Source: a virus. Taken from it: a stretch of DNA of 24,597 nt. The notes beneath the pieces are model-generated. The model was not told the DNA's origin. It did not search any database and saw nothing but the letters and a program-made list of their open reading frames with translations. How positions within the stretch are numbered: the stretch's first letter is position 1; each line of letters begins with the position of its first letter. The DNA is taken from positions 1-24,597 of IMG/VR virus record IMGVR_UViG_3300037242_000012; one strand, 5' to 3'. Both the position numbers and the translations under genes were made by a program. Positions 1-8,217 of this stretch are shown piece after piece.

Positions 1-48
1 CTCGTGGTCGAAGGCAAGGTTCCGCTGGAGACTGACCGCTCGGCCTGA
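1..48 (+). CDS. 3' end of an upstream gene (partial, unidentified)
   Basis: The first reading frame of the window encodes the last 15 residues of a protein (ending ETDRSA) and stops at a TGA at 46-48. It lies immediately before and inside the N-terminal coding region of the terminase large subunit, so by position it could be the end of a small terminase subunit or another packaging gene. Fifteen residues are too few to identify it. The overlap with the TerL frame is at least 48 bp. Confidence 0.4.
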   Translation, partial: LVVEGKVPLETDRSA

Positions 49-1261
49 GCAGCTTCCCCCCAAGACCGACTGGCTGACCTGGCTGGTGATGGCCGGCAGA
101 GGATTTGGCAAGACTCGCACAGGCGCCGAAGCCGTCTCCCACTACGCCCACGAACACCCAGGCGCTCGCATAGCCCTGGTTGCCCCCACATGGCGAGATG
201 TCCACGACACGATGGTCGAGGGCGAGTCTGGTCTGCTGAGCGTCGTGCCGCAGGACTGCGTCAAGCAGTGGAACTCCACCAAGGGTGAGTTGACCTTCAC
301 CAACGGGTCGAAGTGCTTCAGCTATGCGGCAACCCAGCCCGACCGGCTCAGGGGACCGCAGCACGAGTTTGCGTGGGGAGACGAGGCAGCGTCCTGGGAA
401 CGGCCCGAGACGTGGGACCAACTCCTCCTCGGATTGAGACTCGGTGATAAGCCCAGGGTCATCCTCACCACCACTCCCAAGCCCAGAAGGATGGTCAGGG
501 AGATTCGAGCGCGGGATAACACCGAGACCACGTTCGGGTCCACCTACGAGAACCTGGAGAACCTCGCCCCGGAGTTTGCCGAGACCGTCCTTGCCCTATA
601 CAAAGGCTCACGTTATGAGCGGCAGGAGATCTTCGGCGAACTGATCGAGGATGTCGAGGGTGCGCTGTGGACCCTCGACCAGCTGGACAAGCTGCGCGTG
701 GACGAAGCCCCCAAGGATCTGATCCGCTGCGTAGTGGGCGTCGACCCTGCAGGAGGTGGACGCGACCAGACGGGGATCGTGGTCTGCGCCCGAGGTGCAG
801 ACGGGCACGGATACGTCTTGGCTGATCGGTCGGGTCAGTTCCATCCCGAGGAATGGGCCAAGCGGGCCATCGCTGCTTACCACGAGTTCAAGTGCGACTC
901 GATCATCGCCGAGAAGAACTACGGCGGCGAGATGGTCGAGCACACGATCGTCACGGTCGATCCGATGGCGAGCGTGCGGCTGGTCACGGCCACGAGAGGC
1001 AAGGTGGTGCGAGCCGAGCCCATCGCCACTCAGTACAGCCAAGAGCGTGTCCACCACGTCGGCTCGTTCCCTCAACTGGAGGATCAGATGACGCAGTGGA
1101 CACAGGACTCAGGCGAGTCTCCTGACCGCATGGACGCCCTCGTATGGGGACTGACCGAGGTGATGGAGAACAGCTCTGCCCTGGCGTTCCTGAACCAGAT
1201 CAAGGACAAGAAGGCGGTCCAGCCATCCAACGGACTGGCTGCGCTGGGTTACACGCGCTAG
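2..1261 (+). CDS. terL: Terminase large subunit (N-terminus probably beyond the window edge)
   Basis: ATPase/nuclease motor that translocates and cuts phage DNA into the prohead through the portal. Counting from the first in-frame GTG at 86, the Walker A loop GRGFGKT is at residues 4-10, Walker B FAWGDE at about 95-100 with catalytic D99/E100, and the coupling motif TTTPKP at 128-133. The RNase H-like nuclease has D220 in VVGVDPAGG, E276 in IIAEKNYGG, and D347/D350 in SPDRMDAL. GTG86 would leave almost nothing before the P-loop. The same frame is open to base 2 and encodes RPEQLPPKTDWLTWL just upstream, which fits the usual TerL adenine-binding N-terminus. The real start is therefore probably left of the window; no ATG, GTG or TTG lies between 2 and 85 in frame. 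The TAG stop directly abuts the portal ATG, suggesting translational coupling. Confidence 0.95.
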   Translation, partial: SWSKARFRWRLTARPEQLPPKTDWLTWLVMAGRGFGKTRTGAEAVSHYAHEHPGARIALVAPTWRDVHDTMVEGESGLLSVVPQDCVKQWNSTKGELTFTNGSKCFSYAATQPDRLRGPQHEFAWGDEAASWERPETWDQLLLGLRLGDKPRVILTTTPKPRRMVREIRARDNTETTFGSTYENLENLAPEFAETVLALYKGSRYERQEIFGELIEDVEGALWTLDQLDKLRVDEAPKDLIRCVVGVDPAGGGRDQTGIVVCARGADGHGYVLADRSGQFHPEEWAKRAIAAYHEFKCDSIIAEKNYGGEMVEHTIVTVDPMASVRLVTATRGKVVRAEPIATQYSQERVHHVGSFPQLEDQMTQWTQDSGESPDRMDALVWGLTEVMENSSALAFLNQIKDKKAVQPSNGLAALGYTR

Positions 1262-3949
1262 ATGGCCTTCTGGAGCCGACCGACGGCAGACGAGATCGCG
1301 GACAAGATCATTGAGAAGGCCAGCCTTAACATGCCTGGCGGGGTGAAGCAACTCCCGGCAGGCACCACGACCACCACGCTCACCCAGGAGCAGGCACGAG
1401 CCTTGGCGAACGGCAACCTGATGTCGCCAACCCAACTCCTACCGCGCAACCCGATGGACGCCGTGGCGAACTTCGGGCCGAGCCAACCCCTACCCTCTCA
1501 ACCGCTCGACCCTTTGCAGACATGGGGACGACCGCTACCCAGGCGGAGCGAGTACCCGGTCGCCTGGAACCTGCAACTCAAGCCTCAGCGGATCGTGCCC
1601 TTCGAGATCCTCAAGGCCTGCGCTGACCAGTGCGATGTCGTCCGTAGGTGCATCGACATCCGCAAACAGGCCATCCAGGAGCAGGACTGGGACATCGCGC
1701 TCACAGCCACGGCTACGGCCCAACTCATGGCCAACATGGGCGACGACTCGCTCAAGGGACCGGGCAGCAAACTCATCAAGGCCCAGGCGCTGGGCAGGGC
1801 GCAGTTCGCGGATGACATCGAGCGGGTCCGTGGGTTTCTGGAAGAGCCGGACCCGATCAACCACCTCAGTTGGACCGAATGGCTAGGCAACCTGCTGGAA
1901 GAGCACTTTGTGTACGACGCGCTCTCGGTCTACCCGTGGCGGGCATATGGCGGCCAGGTCGTCGCCTTGGTGATCCTGGACGGCGCGACGATCAAGCCCC
2001 TACTGGATGAGTACGGCAACACACCGCAACATCCGTACCCGGCCTTTCAACAGATTCTTTACGGCTACCCCCGGGGCGAGTTTCAGGCCGCGCCCAACCC
2101 CGACGCCGAGTTCCTGTCGGATCAACTGTTCTATCGCCCACGAGACAGGCGCTCGGGCACACCCTACGGCTGCTCACCCACCGAGAAGGCACTACCGATG
2201 GCCGACCTGTGGATGAAGCGCCAGGCGTGGCTCAGAGCCGAATACTCAGAAGGTGCTACGCCTCAGCTGATAATGAAGGCGGACGGGACGATGAGCCCCT
2301 CCGACCGGGTCCAGCACGAGGCGTCGTTCAACGATGAACTGTCCGGGGACACCAAGGCCCGGCACCGGATCAAGGTCATTCCCGCTGGCTTCGATCCTGT
2401 GCAACTGGACGAGATGTCCCAGAAGTACAGCAACGACTACGACCAGTTCCTGATCACCCAGATTGGCTCGCGGTTCGCCGTGATGCCGACTCAGTTGGGG
2501 ATCATTCCGCAAGGGACTGGCGGCATCTTGGGCCGCGGCACGATGCCGGGCCAGCAGGACATCTCCGAGACCCTTGGCGACGGGCCTCTCGAAGAATGGC
2601 TGATCGACGTGGTCAACGCGATCTGCCGGCTGTACCTCGACATGCCCAAGGAGCTGACCCTGACTTTCACGGGCGGAGGGATTGACGAAGACGCCCAGGT
2701 CAAGGCGACAACCCAGACCACTCTAGTCAATGGCGGGTTGCGAACCCTGAACGACATCCGGGCGGAGAACGGAGACTCGCTGTACGAGTTCCCTGAAGCC
2801 GACATGCCGTTCATCTCAACCATGCAGGGGCCGGACTTCCTGCCAGGGTCTTCAGTTAAACCAGATCCTTTGGGGCCAGACGGCAACCCTCTTCCTCCGA
2901 AGGCGCCACCGACCCGTCAGGCGGATGCGCCTAGCCGGTCTGAGGTGCAGATCCGCAAGACGGCAGAGATCGGCCAGTTCCGTACCTTTGCTCAGAAGCG
3001 TCAGGGGAAGGCGTGGCGTCCGTTCGAGTTCACCTCGGTCACCCCGTCGATGGCCAGGGCGCTCAACGCAGCAGGCGAGCGAGGCGACGCCTTGGCGATC
3101 AAGGTGCTCACTACGGAAACCCTCAAGGCCGAGGGAGAGTGCTGCAACGGCATGACGGCTTCCGAACATCGCCATCTGACGACAGACGGCAAGTGCTGCA
3201 CCGATCAACCCCCAACCGAGGACAAGCGCTCGCCTAAAGAGTTGGAGGGCAGTCTCCCAAAAGCGGCCGCGCCTACTAAGGCGCTTCCCCCACAGACGCA
3301 GAAGGGGGACGAACTCGCCGCTTCGGTCGTGCCAGCCATTCTCTCGGCCCTGGCCGGTGGATTCAGTCCTATTGGGCTGATCCTCGCTTGGCGCGAGGAC
3401 AGCGCCGAGGCTCGATCCATTTTCGTCGCAACAGAGGAACGTCTTCTACTTGCCGCGCTCAGGCCGATTGCCGAAGAGGCTTACGAGCAAGGCGCGGATA
3501 TCACCTCGTACTTCCTCCGCACAGAGGTGCTTCCGGAGCCCGGTCTGTCGGATGTCCTGCTCGAACTGGACGTCTGGATCAAGGGCATGGCATCCGTCTC
3601 CATCGATCAGATCGGTGACGAGATAACGGCTGGCATCAAGGCGGACGAGACCAACGCGCAGATCGCTGCACGGATTGAACCGATCCTGCACGACACCCAG
3701 AGGGCCATGACCATCGCTCGCACCGAGGTGGCGAGAGCGATGGAGACAGCGAGCTACCACCAAGCGGTGGCCGCGCAGATGCAACGCAAGGAATGGCTCA
3801 CCGCCGAAGACGACAAAGTGTGTTCGATCTGTGCGGCCAACGAAGCCGAAGGCGACATCCCAATCAACGATCCCTATGCCTCGGGCGACCTCAACGCCCC
3901 GGCTCATCCTCATTGCCGCTGCACCAGCCTCTGGCTACCAGCGAGCTGA
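1262..3949 (+). CDS. Portal protein fused to a MuF-type minor head protein
   Basis: An 895-residue protein, far longer than a usual portal of about 400-550 residues. Residues about 90-560 look like a phage portal: conserved segments include the CDVVRRCIDIRKQAI region near residue 125, the YGCSPTEKALPMADLWMKRQ region near 300, and the N-x-L-R-AENG segment near 500. A linker rich in Pro and charged residues contains two vicinal Cys pairs (about 628-629 and 643-644). The C-terminal 120 residues match the Mu gpF/SPP1 gp7-like domain: ARTEVARAMETASYHQ near 818, CSICAAN near 854, and HPHCRCTSLW near 882. The portal forms the dodecameric DNA gate; MuF domains sit inside the head and may be ejected with DNA. 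ATG1262 follows the TerL stop with no Shine-Dalgarno of its own, so coupling is likely. The fusion is read directly, with no stop or frameshift between the parts. Confidence 0.92.
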   Translation: MAFWSRPTADEIADKIIEKASLNMPGGVKQLPAGTTTTTLTQEQARALANGNLMSPTQLLPRNPMDAVANFGPSQPLPSQPLDPLQTWGRPLPRRSEYPVAWNLQLKPQRIVPFEILKACADQCDVVRRCIDIRKQAIQEQDWDIALTATATAQLMANMGDDSLKGPGSKLIKAQALGRAQFADDIERVRGFLEEPDPINHLSWTEWLGNLLEEHFVYDALSVYPWRAYGGQVVALVILDGATIKPLLDEYGNTPQHPYPAFQQILYGYPRGEFQAAPNPDAEFLSDQLFYRPRDRRSGTPYGCSPTEKALPMADLWMKRQAWLRAEYSEGATPQLIMKADGTMSPSDRVQHEASFNDELSGDTKARHRIKVIPAGFDPVQLDEMSQKYSNDYDQFLITQIGSRFAVMPTQLGIIPQGTGGILGRGTMPGQQDISETLGDGPLEEWLIDVVNAICRLYLDMPKELTLTFTGGGIDEDAQVKATTQTTLVNGGLRTLNDIRAENGDSLYEFPEADMPFISTMQGPDFLPGSSVKPDPLGPDGNPLPPKAPPTRQADAPSRSEVQIRKTAEIGQFRTFAQKRQGKAWRPFEFTSVTPSMARALNAAGERGDALAIKVLTTETLKAEGECCNGMTASEHRHLTTDGKCCTDQPPTEDKRSPKELEGSLPKAAAPTKALPPQTQKGDELAASVVPAILSALAGGFSPIGLILAWREDSAEARSIFVATEERLLLAALRPIAEEAYEQGADITSYFLRTEVLPEPGLSDVLLELDVWIKGMASVSIDQIGDEITAGIKADETNAQIAARIEPILHDTQRAMTIARTEVARAMETASYHQAVAAQMQRKEWLTAEDDKVCSICAANEAEGDIPINDPYASGDLNAPAHPHCRCTSLWLPAS

Positions 3950-3963
3950 CCCTGGAGAGATCA

Positions 3964-5415
3964 ATGCCCGAAGACATCACATACGCCGCGGTAGGCTCGA
4001 TAACCAAGTCCGGACCTCCCGTGGACGGCGTGTGGTCCTTCGAGGTCAGCAAAGCCACTGGACCCGATCTCGACCTCGACGGACAGGAGGTTGACATGGG
4101 CTGGGCCATGCCTGCCATGCAGGAGTGGTTCAAGACGGGTGGGAACATCCGGGAGCAGCACGATCCCAAGCGAGCGGTGGGAAAGGCGCTGACCCTCGAA
4201 GAGAAGGAAGACGGCTCCTACATCGCTGGCAAGATCGTTGACCGTGACGCTGGCCCCAAGCTGGAGCATGGCATCTTCAACGGCTTGTCCGTGGGCATCA
4301 AGGGCGCCACGGTCATCAAGAGCAAGTCCGCTCCCAATGGTCGGATCGTCGGCGGGAAGATCGTTGAGGTCTCCTTGGTGGACCGGCCGGCCAATCCCAC
4401 CGCCAAGCTCGTACTCGCCAAGGCGGCGGGCGCAGACGGCGCGTTCGAGGCTGTCGAAGAGCTGGTCGAGTTGGCTGAGCGAGTCGATCACTCCCATTCG
4501 CACAACCACTCAGAGGGCCATCACAAGCACGTCCATGTCCACGGGCCGGACGTGGCCGAGCACCGGGCGCTGGACTCCGGCGTTCCGCACAACCACAACC
4601 ACTCGGAAGAGCAGAGCGATTCCCTGACCGGCTATGGGGACGACCCGTCCGAGAAGGCAGCTGACATCGAGAAGGCCAAGTTGAAGCAGAAGGAGCGTGA
4701 CGCGCTCGATGCTTCTGACTTCGCCCTGCCGGACTCGCGTGAGTACCCCATCCAGGACGAGAGCCACGCGCGTGCCGCTCTTTCCATGCTCCACAACGCC
4801 TCGCCTGAGGATCAAAAGAAGATCAAGGCTGCGGTGCATCGTCGCTATCCCGACATCGGGAGCGATGACAAGGAGAAGGGCGTGGACCCCCTGGTTGTGA
4901 AAATCACTCTGTCTGACGAACAGATGGCGGAGATCGCCGAGCTTGTCAAGGGCAAGCCCATCAAGCCAACCAAGTCCCATCCCGACCCTGACGGTAATGG
5001 GGACAACGACCTCACCCCTGAAGGGGACACGGATCACGACTACTGGAACGAGGATGGAACCCTAACCGACAAGGGCAAAGCCTCTGGCCTTAAGCCAAAG
5101 AGCAAGTCCGCCGACCCAGACATCATCAAGGCCACCGTGGCTGAGGCGACATCAGAGATAGAGGCCAAATGGTCCAAGAGGGTCGAAGACCTTGAGACCC
5201 AGATGGCAGAGATCTTGAAGACGCCGATCCCCGGTGCCGTGACCCGAACCCGTCCAACGCTTGCCGCCCAAGTCTCCGCGGAGCGGGCGATGCTGGAGCA
5301 GAAACGGGAGCGCCTTATGGATCTCGCCGCCAACTTCCCAGATCAGGATGCCCGCAAGGGGTATGCCGAGATGGTGAAGGAGACGGACGCCGAGATCAAG
5401 AAACTCGCTAGCTAA
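3964..5415 (+). CDS. Prohead (HK97-type) maturation protease with His-rich insert and coiled-coil tail
   Basis: A serine protease that cleaves scaffold/capsid during prohead maturation. The frame is open from 3793, but ATG3964 is preferred: it follows the portal stop by 14 bp, has GGAGAG upstream, and gives the usual N-terminus. The protein is 483 aa. The protease domain covers about 1-155: H66 in EQHDPKRAVGKA, S109 in GLSVGIKG, and the VSLVDRPANP strand near 136-145, typical of the U35/HK97 prohead protease family. Residues 176-213 hold 13 histidines among Ser/Asn/Glu. A segment from about 255 to 300 resembles a domain seen in other phage head proteins. The last 100 residues are charged and coiled-coil-like, consistent with a built-in scaffold. 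The gene is 11 bp ahead of the capsid gene. The protease call is firm; the scaffold role is inferred from position and composition. Confidence 0.9.
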   Translation: MPEDITYAAVGSITKSGPPVDGVWSFEVSKATGPDLDLDGQEVDMGWAMPAMQEWFKTGGNIREQHDPKRAVGKALTLEEKEDGSYIAGKIVDRDAGPKLEHGIFNGLSVGIKGATVIKSKSAPNGRIVGGKIVEVSLVDRPANPTAKLVLAKAAGADGAFEAVEELVELAERVDHSHSHNHSEGHHKHVHVHGPDVAEHRALDSGVPHNHNHSEEQSDSLTGYGDDPSEKAADIEKAKLKQKERDALDASDFALPDSREYPIQDESHARAALSMLHNASPEDQKKIKAAVHRRYPDIGSDDKEKGVDPLVVKITLSDEQMAEIAELVKGKPIKPTKSHPDPDGNGDNDLTPEGDTDHDYWNEDGTLTDKGKASGLKPKSKSADPDIIKATVAEATSEIEAKWSKRVEDLETQMAEILKTPIPGAVTRTRPTLAAQVSAERAMLEQKRERLMDLAANFPDQDARKGYAEMVKETDAEIKKLAS

Positions 5416-5426
5416 AGGAAACACAC

Positions 5427-7154
5427 ATGCCCACGCTGCCCCCGCTCCGAGAGATGTTCGGGGACGGTCTCTCGCAGATTGAGATCGCCCAGAAACTCGA
5501 AGAGCTCAACACCGTTTGGTCGGGGATCAAGGAGAAGTCCGTTCGAGGGGACTATCCCAAGCCCGAGATCGGTCGGTTTGCCGACCATCGCGAGCCAGAT
5601 CCTCGCGCCGCCAAGATGCAGGAGTACCAGCGCGTCATCGACCTGGAGAAGTCGCTGGCTCCCGATCAGATCGCCTCAGTCTCGACTGCGATCGAGGCTG
5701 CCAAGCAGGCCCAGGCCGACATCCAGAAGGACTGGAGCTTCAGCTCTCCCTCTCCCGCCCTGGTGCCCTACGACCTCTTGCCAGTTGTCCAAATGCTGGT
5801 CAACCACAAGACCCCGCTCTACAACCGGATCGCGCAAGGCCCCGCGTCAGGCATCGCGCACCACTACCTGCAGGTGACGGGTTACTCCAACACCGGCATG
5901 GGTGGGAACGCGAACCTCCTGGCGGGCTTGGACTCAGACTCGGTATCGACCGCGTTCGGGCCGATCAACCTCCGCAGGGGTCCGCAGATCAGCTACACGA
6001 CCAACTCAGGCTCAGTCACGATGATCGAGCACGGCCTGTCAGATCAGGTCAACTGGGGCATCGCCAAGAGCATGGCGGGGCAGATCGACGCTCGCCAGCT
6101 CTCGCACACCGGATTGCTGTGGTCCTCGATGCTTGCCGCCGAGCGGGAGCATCTCTACGGACGCGGCAGCCAAACGGGGTTCTCCGGAGCGTTGGCTGCT
6201 CCGACCACGATCACCCTCACCGCTGCCGCTGCAGGGGCGGGACAGACCGGGAACACGGCGGACATCGCCACCCTCTACGTCTACGTCTGCGCCAACTCAG
6301 GCTCAGGCGATTCAGTGGCGTCCACCGTAGCCACCTCAACTGCTCTTTCGGCCACAACTGGCGACATCATGAAGGTCAACATCGGCGGACCGTCCACTGG
6401 CGCGTTCACCTATGACATCTTCTGTGGCACCGCGACTGGCATCGCCAACGCCTATTACTCGGGGTCGACCTCGCAGACCGGCACCGCTGCCTACGTGATC
6501 AACTTCACGGGCGCCGGCACGGGTGGAGTCCCGAACGCGGGCACTCAGCCGCCTTCAGCCGATCAGTCGGCAAACACCAACTCCTACGACGGCATCCTGA
6601 CCGAGGCAGTGGTCAACGGTGGCTACCAAGGGACCGGCCAAGGGACATCAAACGCCTGGGACACGGCCAATGTGGGCAAAGAGTTCCAGGATGCCTTCGG
6701 GGTTCTCTACGGAGCGTCCCAAGGCTCGACCACAACCAACAGGTTGGCCGACCCGGACGAGATCTTCCTCACCGCTTCGATGAGGCGCTCGTTCTCCGAC
6801 CTGATGCAGACCGCAACTTCAACCAACTACCGGCTCACAGCCCAGATCGTTGACGGCAACGTGATCACAGGTGGATTGGTGACGGGCATCCAGAACAAGA
6901 CCACCGGCAGGGACAATGTGCCCCTCACGGTCCACCCCTACATGCCCCAAGGATGCGCGGTCATCCAGTCCTTCACCCTGCCTGTCCCGGACAGCAACGT
7001 CTCCGAGACGGTGATGTTCCGCCAGGTGCAGCCGTTTATGAGCGTGGACTGGCCCGATATCCAATTTTCATATGACATCTCGACGTACTGGTTCGGAAGC
7101 CTCGTCCACTACGCACCCCAGTGGTCGGGATGCCTGACGGGCGTCAACGAGTAA
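5427..7154 (+). CDS. Major capsid protein, HK97 fold, with inserted Ig/FN3-like domain
   Basis: The main shell protein, 575 aa. The start is ATG5427 with AAAGGAAA about 7 bases upstream. Residues 1-105 are charged and helical, suitable for a delta/scaffold segment removed by the upstream protease. Core segments typical of HK97-fold capsids follow: LVPYDLLPVVQMLVNHKTPLYN-type N-arm/E-loop region (about 112-135), SVTMIEHGLSDQVNWGI (about 196-212), an A-domain around 430-470 with DEIFLTASMRRSFSDL, and a C-terminal HPYMPQG...STYWFGSL region. Residues about 258-380 are rich in Thr, Ser, Gly and Ala with beta-like alternation and interrupt the core. They resemble Ig/FN3-type insertions known from other phage capsids and would project from the capsid surface. 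A hairpin lies just after the stop. Confidence 0.9.
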   Translation: MPTLPPLREMFGDGLSQIEIAQKLEELNTVWSGIKEKSVRGDYPKPEIGRFADHREPDPRAAKMQEYQRVIDLEKSLAPDQIASVSTAIEAAKQAQADIQKDWSFSSPSPALVPYDLLPVVQMLVNHKTPLYNRIAQGPASGIAHHYLQVTGYSNTGMGGNANLLAGLDSDSVSTAFGPINLRRGPQISYTTNSGSVTMIEHGLSDQVNWGIAKSMAGQIDARQLSHTGLLWSSMLAAEREHLYGRGSQTGFSGALAAPTTITLTAAAAGAGQTGNTADIATLYVYVCANSGSGDSVASTVATSTALSATTGDIMKVNIGGPSTGAFTYDIFCGTATGIANAYYSGSTSQTGTAAYVINFTGAGTGGVPNAGTQPPSADQSANTNSYDGILTEAVVNGGYQGTGQGTSNAWDTANVGKEFQDAFGVLYGASQGSTTTNRLADPDEIFLTASMRRSFSDLMQTATSTNYRLTAQIVDGNVITGGLVTGIQNKTTGRDNVPLTVHPYMPQGCAVIQSFTLPVPDSNVSETVMFRQVQPFMSVDWPDIQFSYDISTYWFGSLVHYAPQWSGCLTGVNE

Positions 7155-7172
7155 CTCTCCCCCTCCGGCGGT

Positions 7173-7199
7173 GAGCGTCCCGACCAGCCCGGGGCGCTC
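7173..7199 (+). terminator. Strong RNA hairpin after the capsid gene (possible attenuator or mRNA stabiliser)
   Basis: GAGCGTCCCG at 7173-7182 pairs with CGGGGCGCTC at 7190-7199: ten base pairs including one G-U wobble, with a 7-base loop. It sits 18 bp after the major capsid stop and before the next Shine-Dalgarno. No T-run follows, so it is not a canonical intrinsic terminator; partial termination or 3'-end protection of abundant capsid mRNA is the likelier role. Confidence 0.55.
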
Positions 7200-7223
7200 C
7201 CGCCACTCTCTCGGAGGATCTTC

Positions 7224-7694
7224 TTGCGGGTTCTCTGCGCCTATACCAAACTCCATCCGGCGACCAAGGCGGCACTCGACACCTTCGCTCCCGAGACGGA
7301 GTTTGTCGATGTCTCCCGTTCGGACTCGGGCTACTTCGACCTGCTGGCTGATGTTTGGCGGCGGCAGGAGACGTTTCTGAACGTCGAGCACGACATCGAG
7401 ATCCACGAAGGGGTCGTCGAGTCAGCCAAAGGATGCAAGCAGCCCTGGTGTGTCTGGCCCTACGAAGGGCATAGCCACGAGGAACTGACTGGCGCCCTTG
7501 GTTGCACCAAGTTCGGAGCGCGACTGATGCGCGATCTCCCGTCTCTGATGGACGAGGTCGGCGACATCCAGGACTCTGTACCTAGGCGGTATTGGGGTCG
7601 AGTCGATGCGCGAATTCTCGTGACCCTGCGCGCCCACGGCCTGCGCCAACCCCATCTTCACGAGTCGGTCAAACACCATCTGTACGGAGTCTGA
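7224..7694 (+). CDS. Possible glycosyltransferase-like phage protein
   Basis: A 156-aa protein starting at TTG7224, with CGGAGGA upstream at good spacing and no ATG nearby. Visible segments are FLNVEHDIEI (about 51-60, a DxD-like acidic turn after a hydrophobic strand), QPWCVWPYEG (73-82), ALGCTKFGARLM (91-102) and a C-terminal block with W124, D128 and HLHESVKHH. This pattern recalls phage proteins annotated as glycosyltransferase-like, with a GT-A style metal site, but the match is from memory and no catalytic residue is proven. It lies directly behind the capsid gene and hairpin, where a capsid-modifying enzyme would make sense. The alternative is a head-associated protein of unknown function. 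The downstream gene is in the same frame after a TGA. Confidence 0.5.
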   Translation: MRVLCAYTKLHPATKAALDTFAPETEFVDVSRSDSGYFDLLADVWRRQETFLNVEHDIEIHEGVVESAKGCKQPWCVWPYEGHSHEELTGALGCTKFGARLMRDLPSLMDEVGDIQDSVPRRYWGRVDARILVTLRAHGLRQPHLHESVKHHLYGV

Positions 7695-7706
7695 GCCATC
7701 GAACTC

Positions 7707-7955
7707 TTGAGCACCGACAAGGCCGCGACCTCCCTGCAGATCTTTGAGGGCGGGCCGACCTACAAAGCCAACAAGAACGGCGTGGTGAACGTTGAGAACC
7801 CCACTCACGCCAAGATCCTGCGCCAGATGGGTGCGACACCGCACCTGTACGGGTCAACCCAGCCGGACACCGAGGTCTGCTCGTGTGGAGGCCGGAAGTT
7901 CCCGTTTCAACAGGTTTGCGGGGACTGCTACCGCAAGGAGGAAGCTAATGCCTAA
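7707..7955 (+). CDS. Small Cys4 zinc-ribbon protein, function unknown
   Basis: An 82-aa protein with a TTG start at 7707, the first possible start after the preceding TGA in this frame; the Shine-Dalgarno is weak. The N-terminal half contains a FEGGPTYKANKNGVVNVEN stretch and no recognisable domain. The C-terminus has C58-x-C60 and C71-x2-C74 flanked by basic residues, as in a small zinc ribbon. It lies in the head-completion region and its end overlaps the next gene by 8 bp. It could be a minor head protein or a regulator; the sequence does not decide. Confidence 0.7.
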   Translation: MSTDKAATSLQIFEGGPTYKANKNGVVNVENPTHAKILRQMGATPHLYGSTQPDTEVCSCGGRKFPFQQVCGDCYRKEEANA

Positions 7956-8217
7956 AGGCCAATACCAGCGACGCCCCGTAAACCCAACTCCCGTCGATCT
8001 CCCGGCTCCCGATCCCGCACCCGCCCAGGCTGCCGTGGAGCAGGCTGAAGTTGCCATAGCCGAGGCTGAGCAGAAGGTTGAGGAACTGAGCCTGGTGGAT
8101 GTGAACGACTGCCTCAAGGTTGGTGACTTCGTCGGCAAGGGCAACCGCCAGATCTCCAACACCTACGGCGAGTTCCTGGTTGATCCAGAGACGGGGAAAG
8201 TCACCAAGTGCCTGTAG
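7948..8217 (+). CDS. Small hypothetical head-region protein
   Basis: An 89-aa protein. The open frame begins earlier, at 7792, but ATG7948 is chosen because AAGGAGGA lies 5-6 bases upstream and the earlier part is an Arg/Thr-rich shadow of the preceding gene. The sequence has a basic Pro-rich start, a Glu/Ala-rich helix (about 30-48, EQAEVAIAEAEQKVEEL) and a compact C-terminal half with two cysteines (DCLKVGDFVG and VTKCL). No family is recognised. It overlaps its neighbours at both ends, as expected inside a phage operon. Confidence 0.7.
   Translation: MPKGQYQRRPVNPTPVDLPAPDPAPAQAAVEQAEVAIAEAEQKVEELSLVDVNDCLKVGDFVGKGNRQISNTYGEFLVDPETGKVTKCL

Noticed and set aside
32-34. CTG as the TerL start
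   Set aside because: It is in frame and would include the conserved N-terminus, but CTG starts are rare and no Shine-Dalgarno is well placed; a start left of the window is simpler.
5516-6415. A 299-aa plus-strand frame within the capsid gene
   Set aside because: It is an Arg/Gln/His-rich shadow of the capsid reading frame; the capsid frame is conserved-looking and has the ribosome site.
7692-7709. Stop-codon readthrough joining the 156-aa and 82-aa proteins, which are in the same frame
   Set aside because: The downstream frame has its own TTG start, the two proteins have no shared domain, and nothing around the TGA suggests readthrough.
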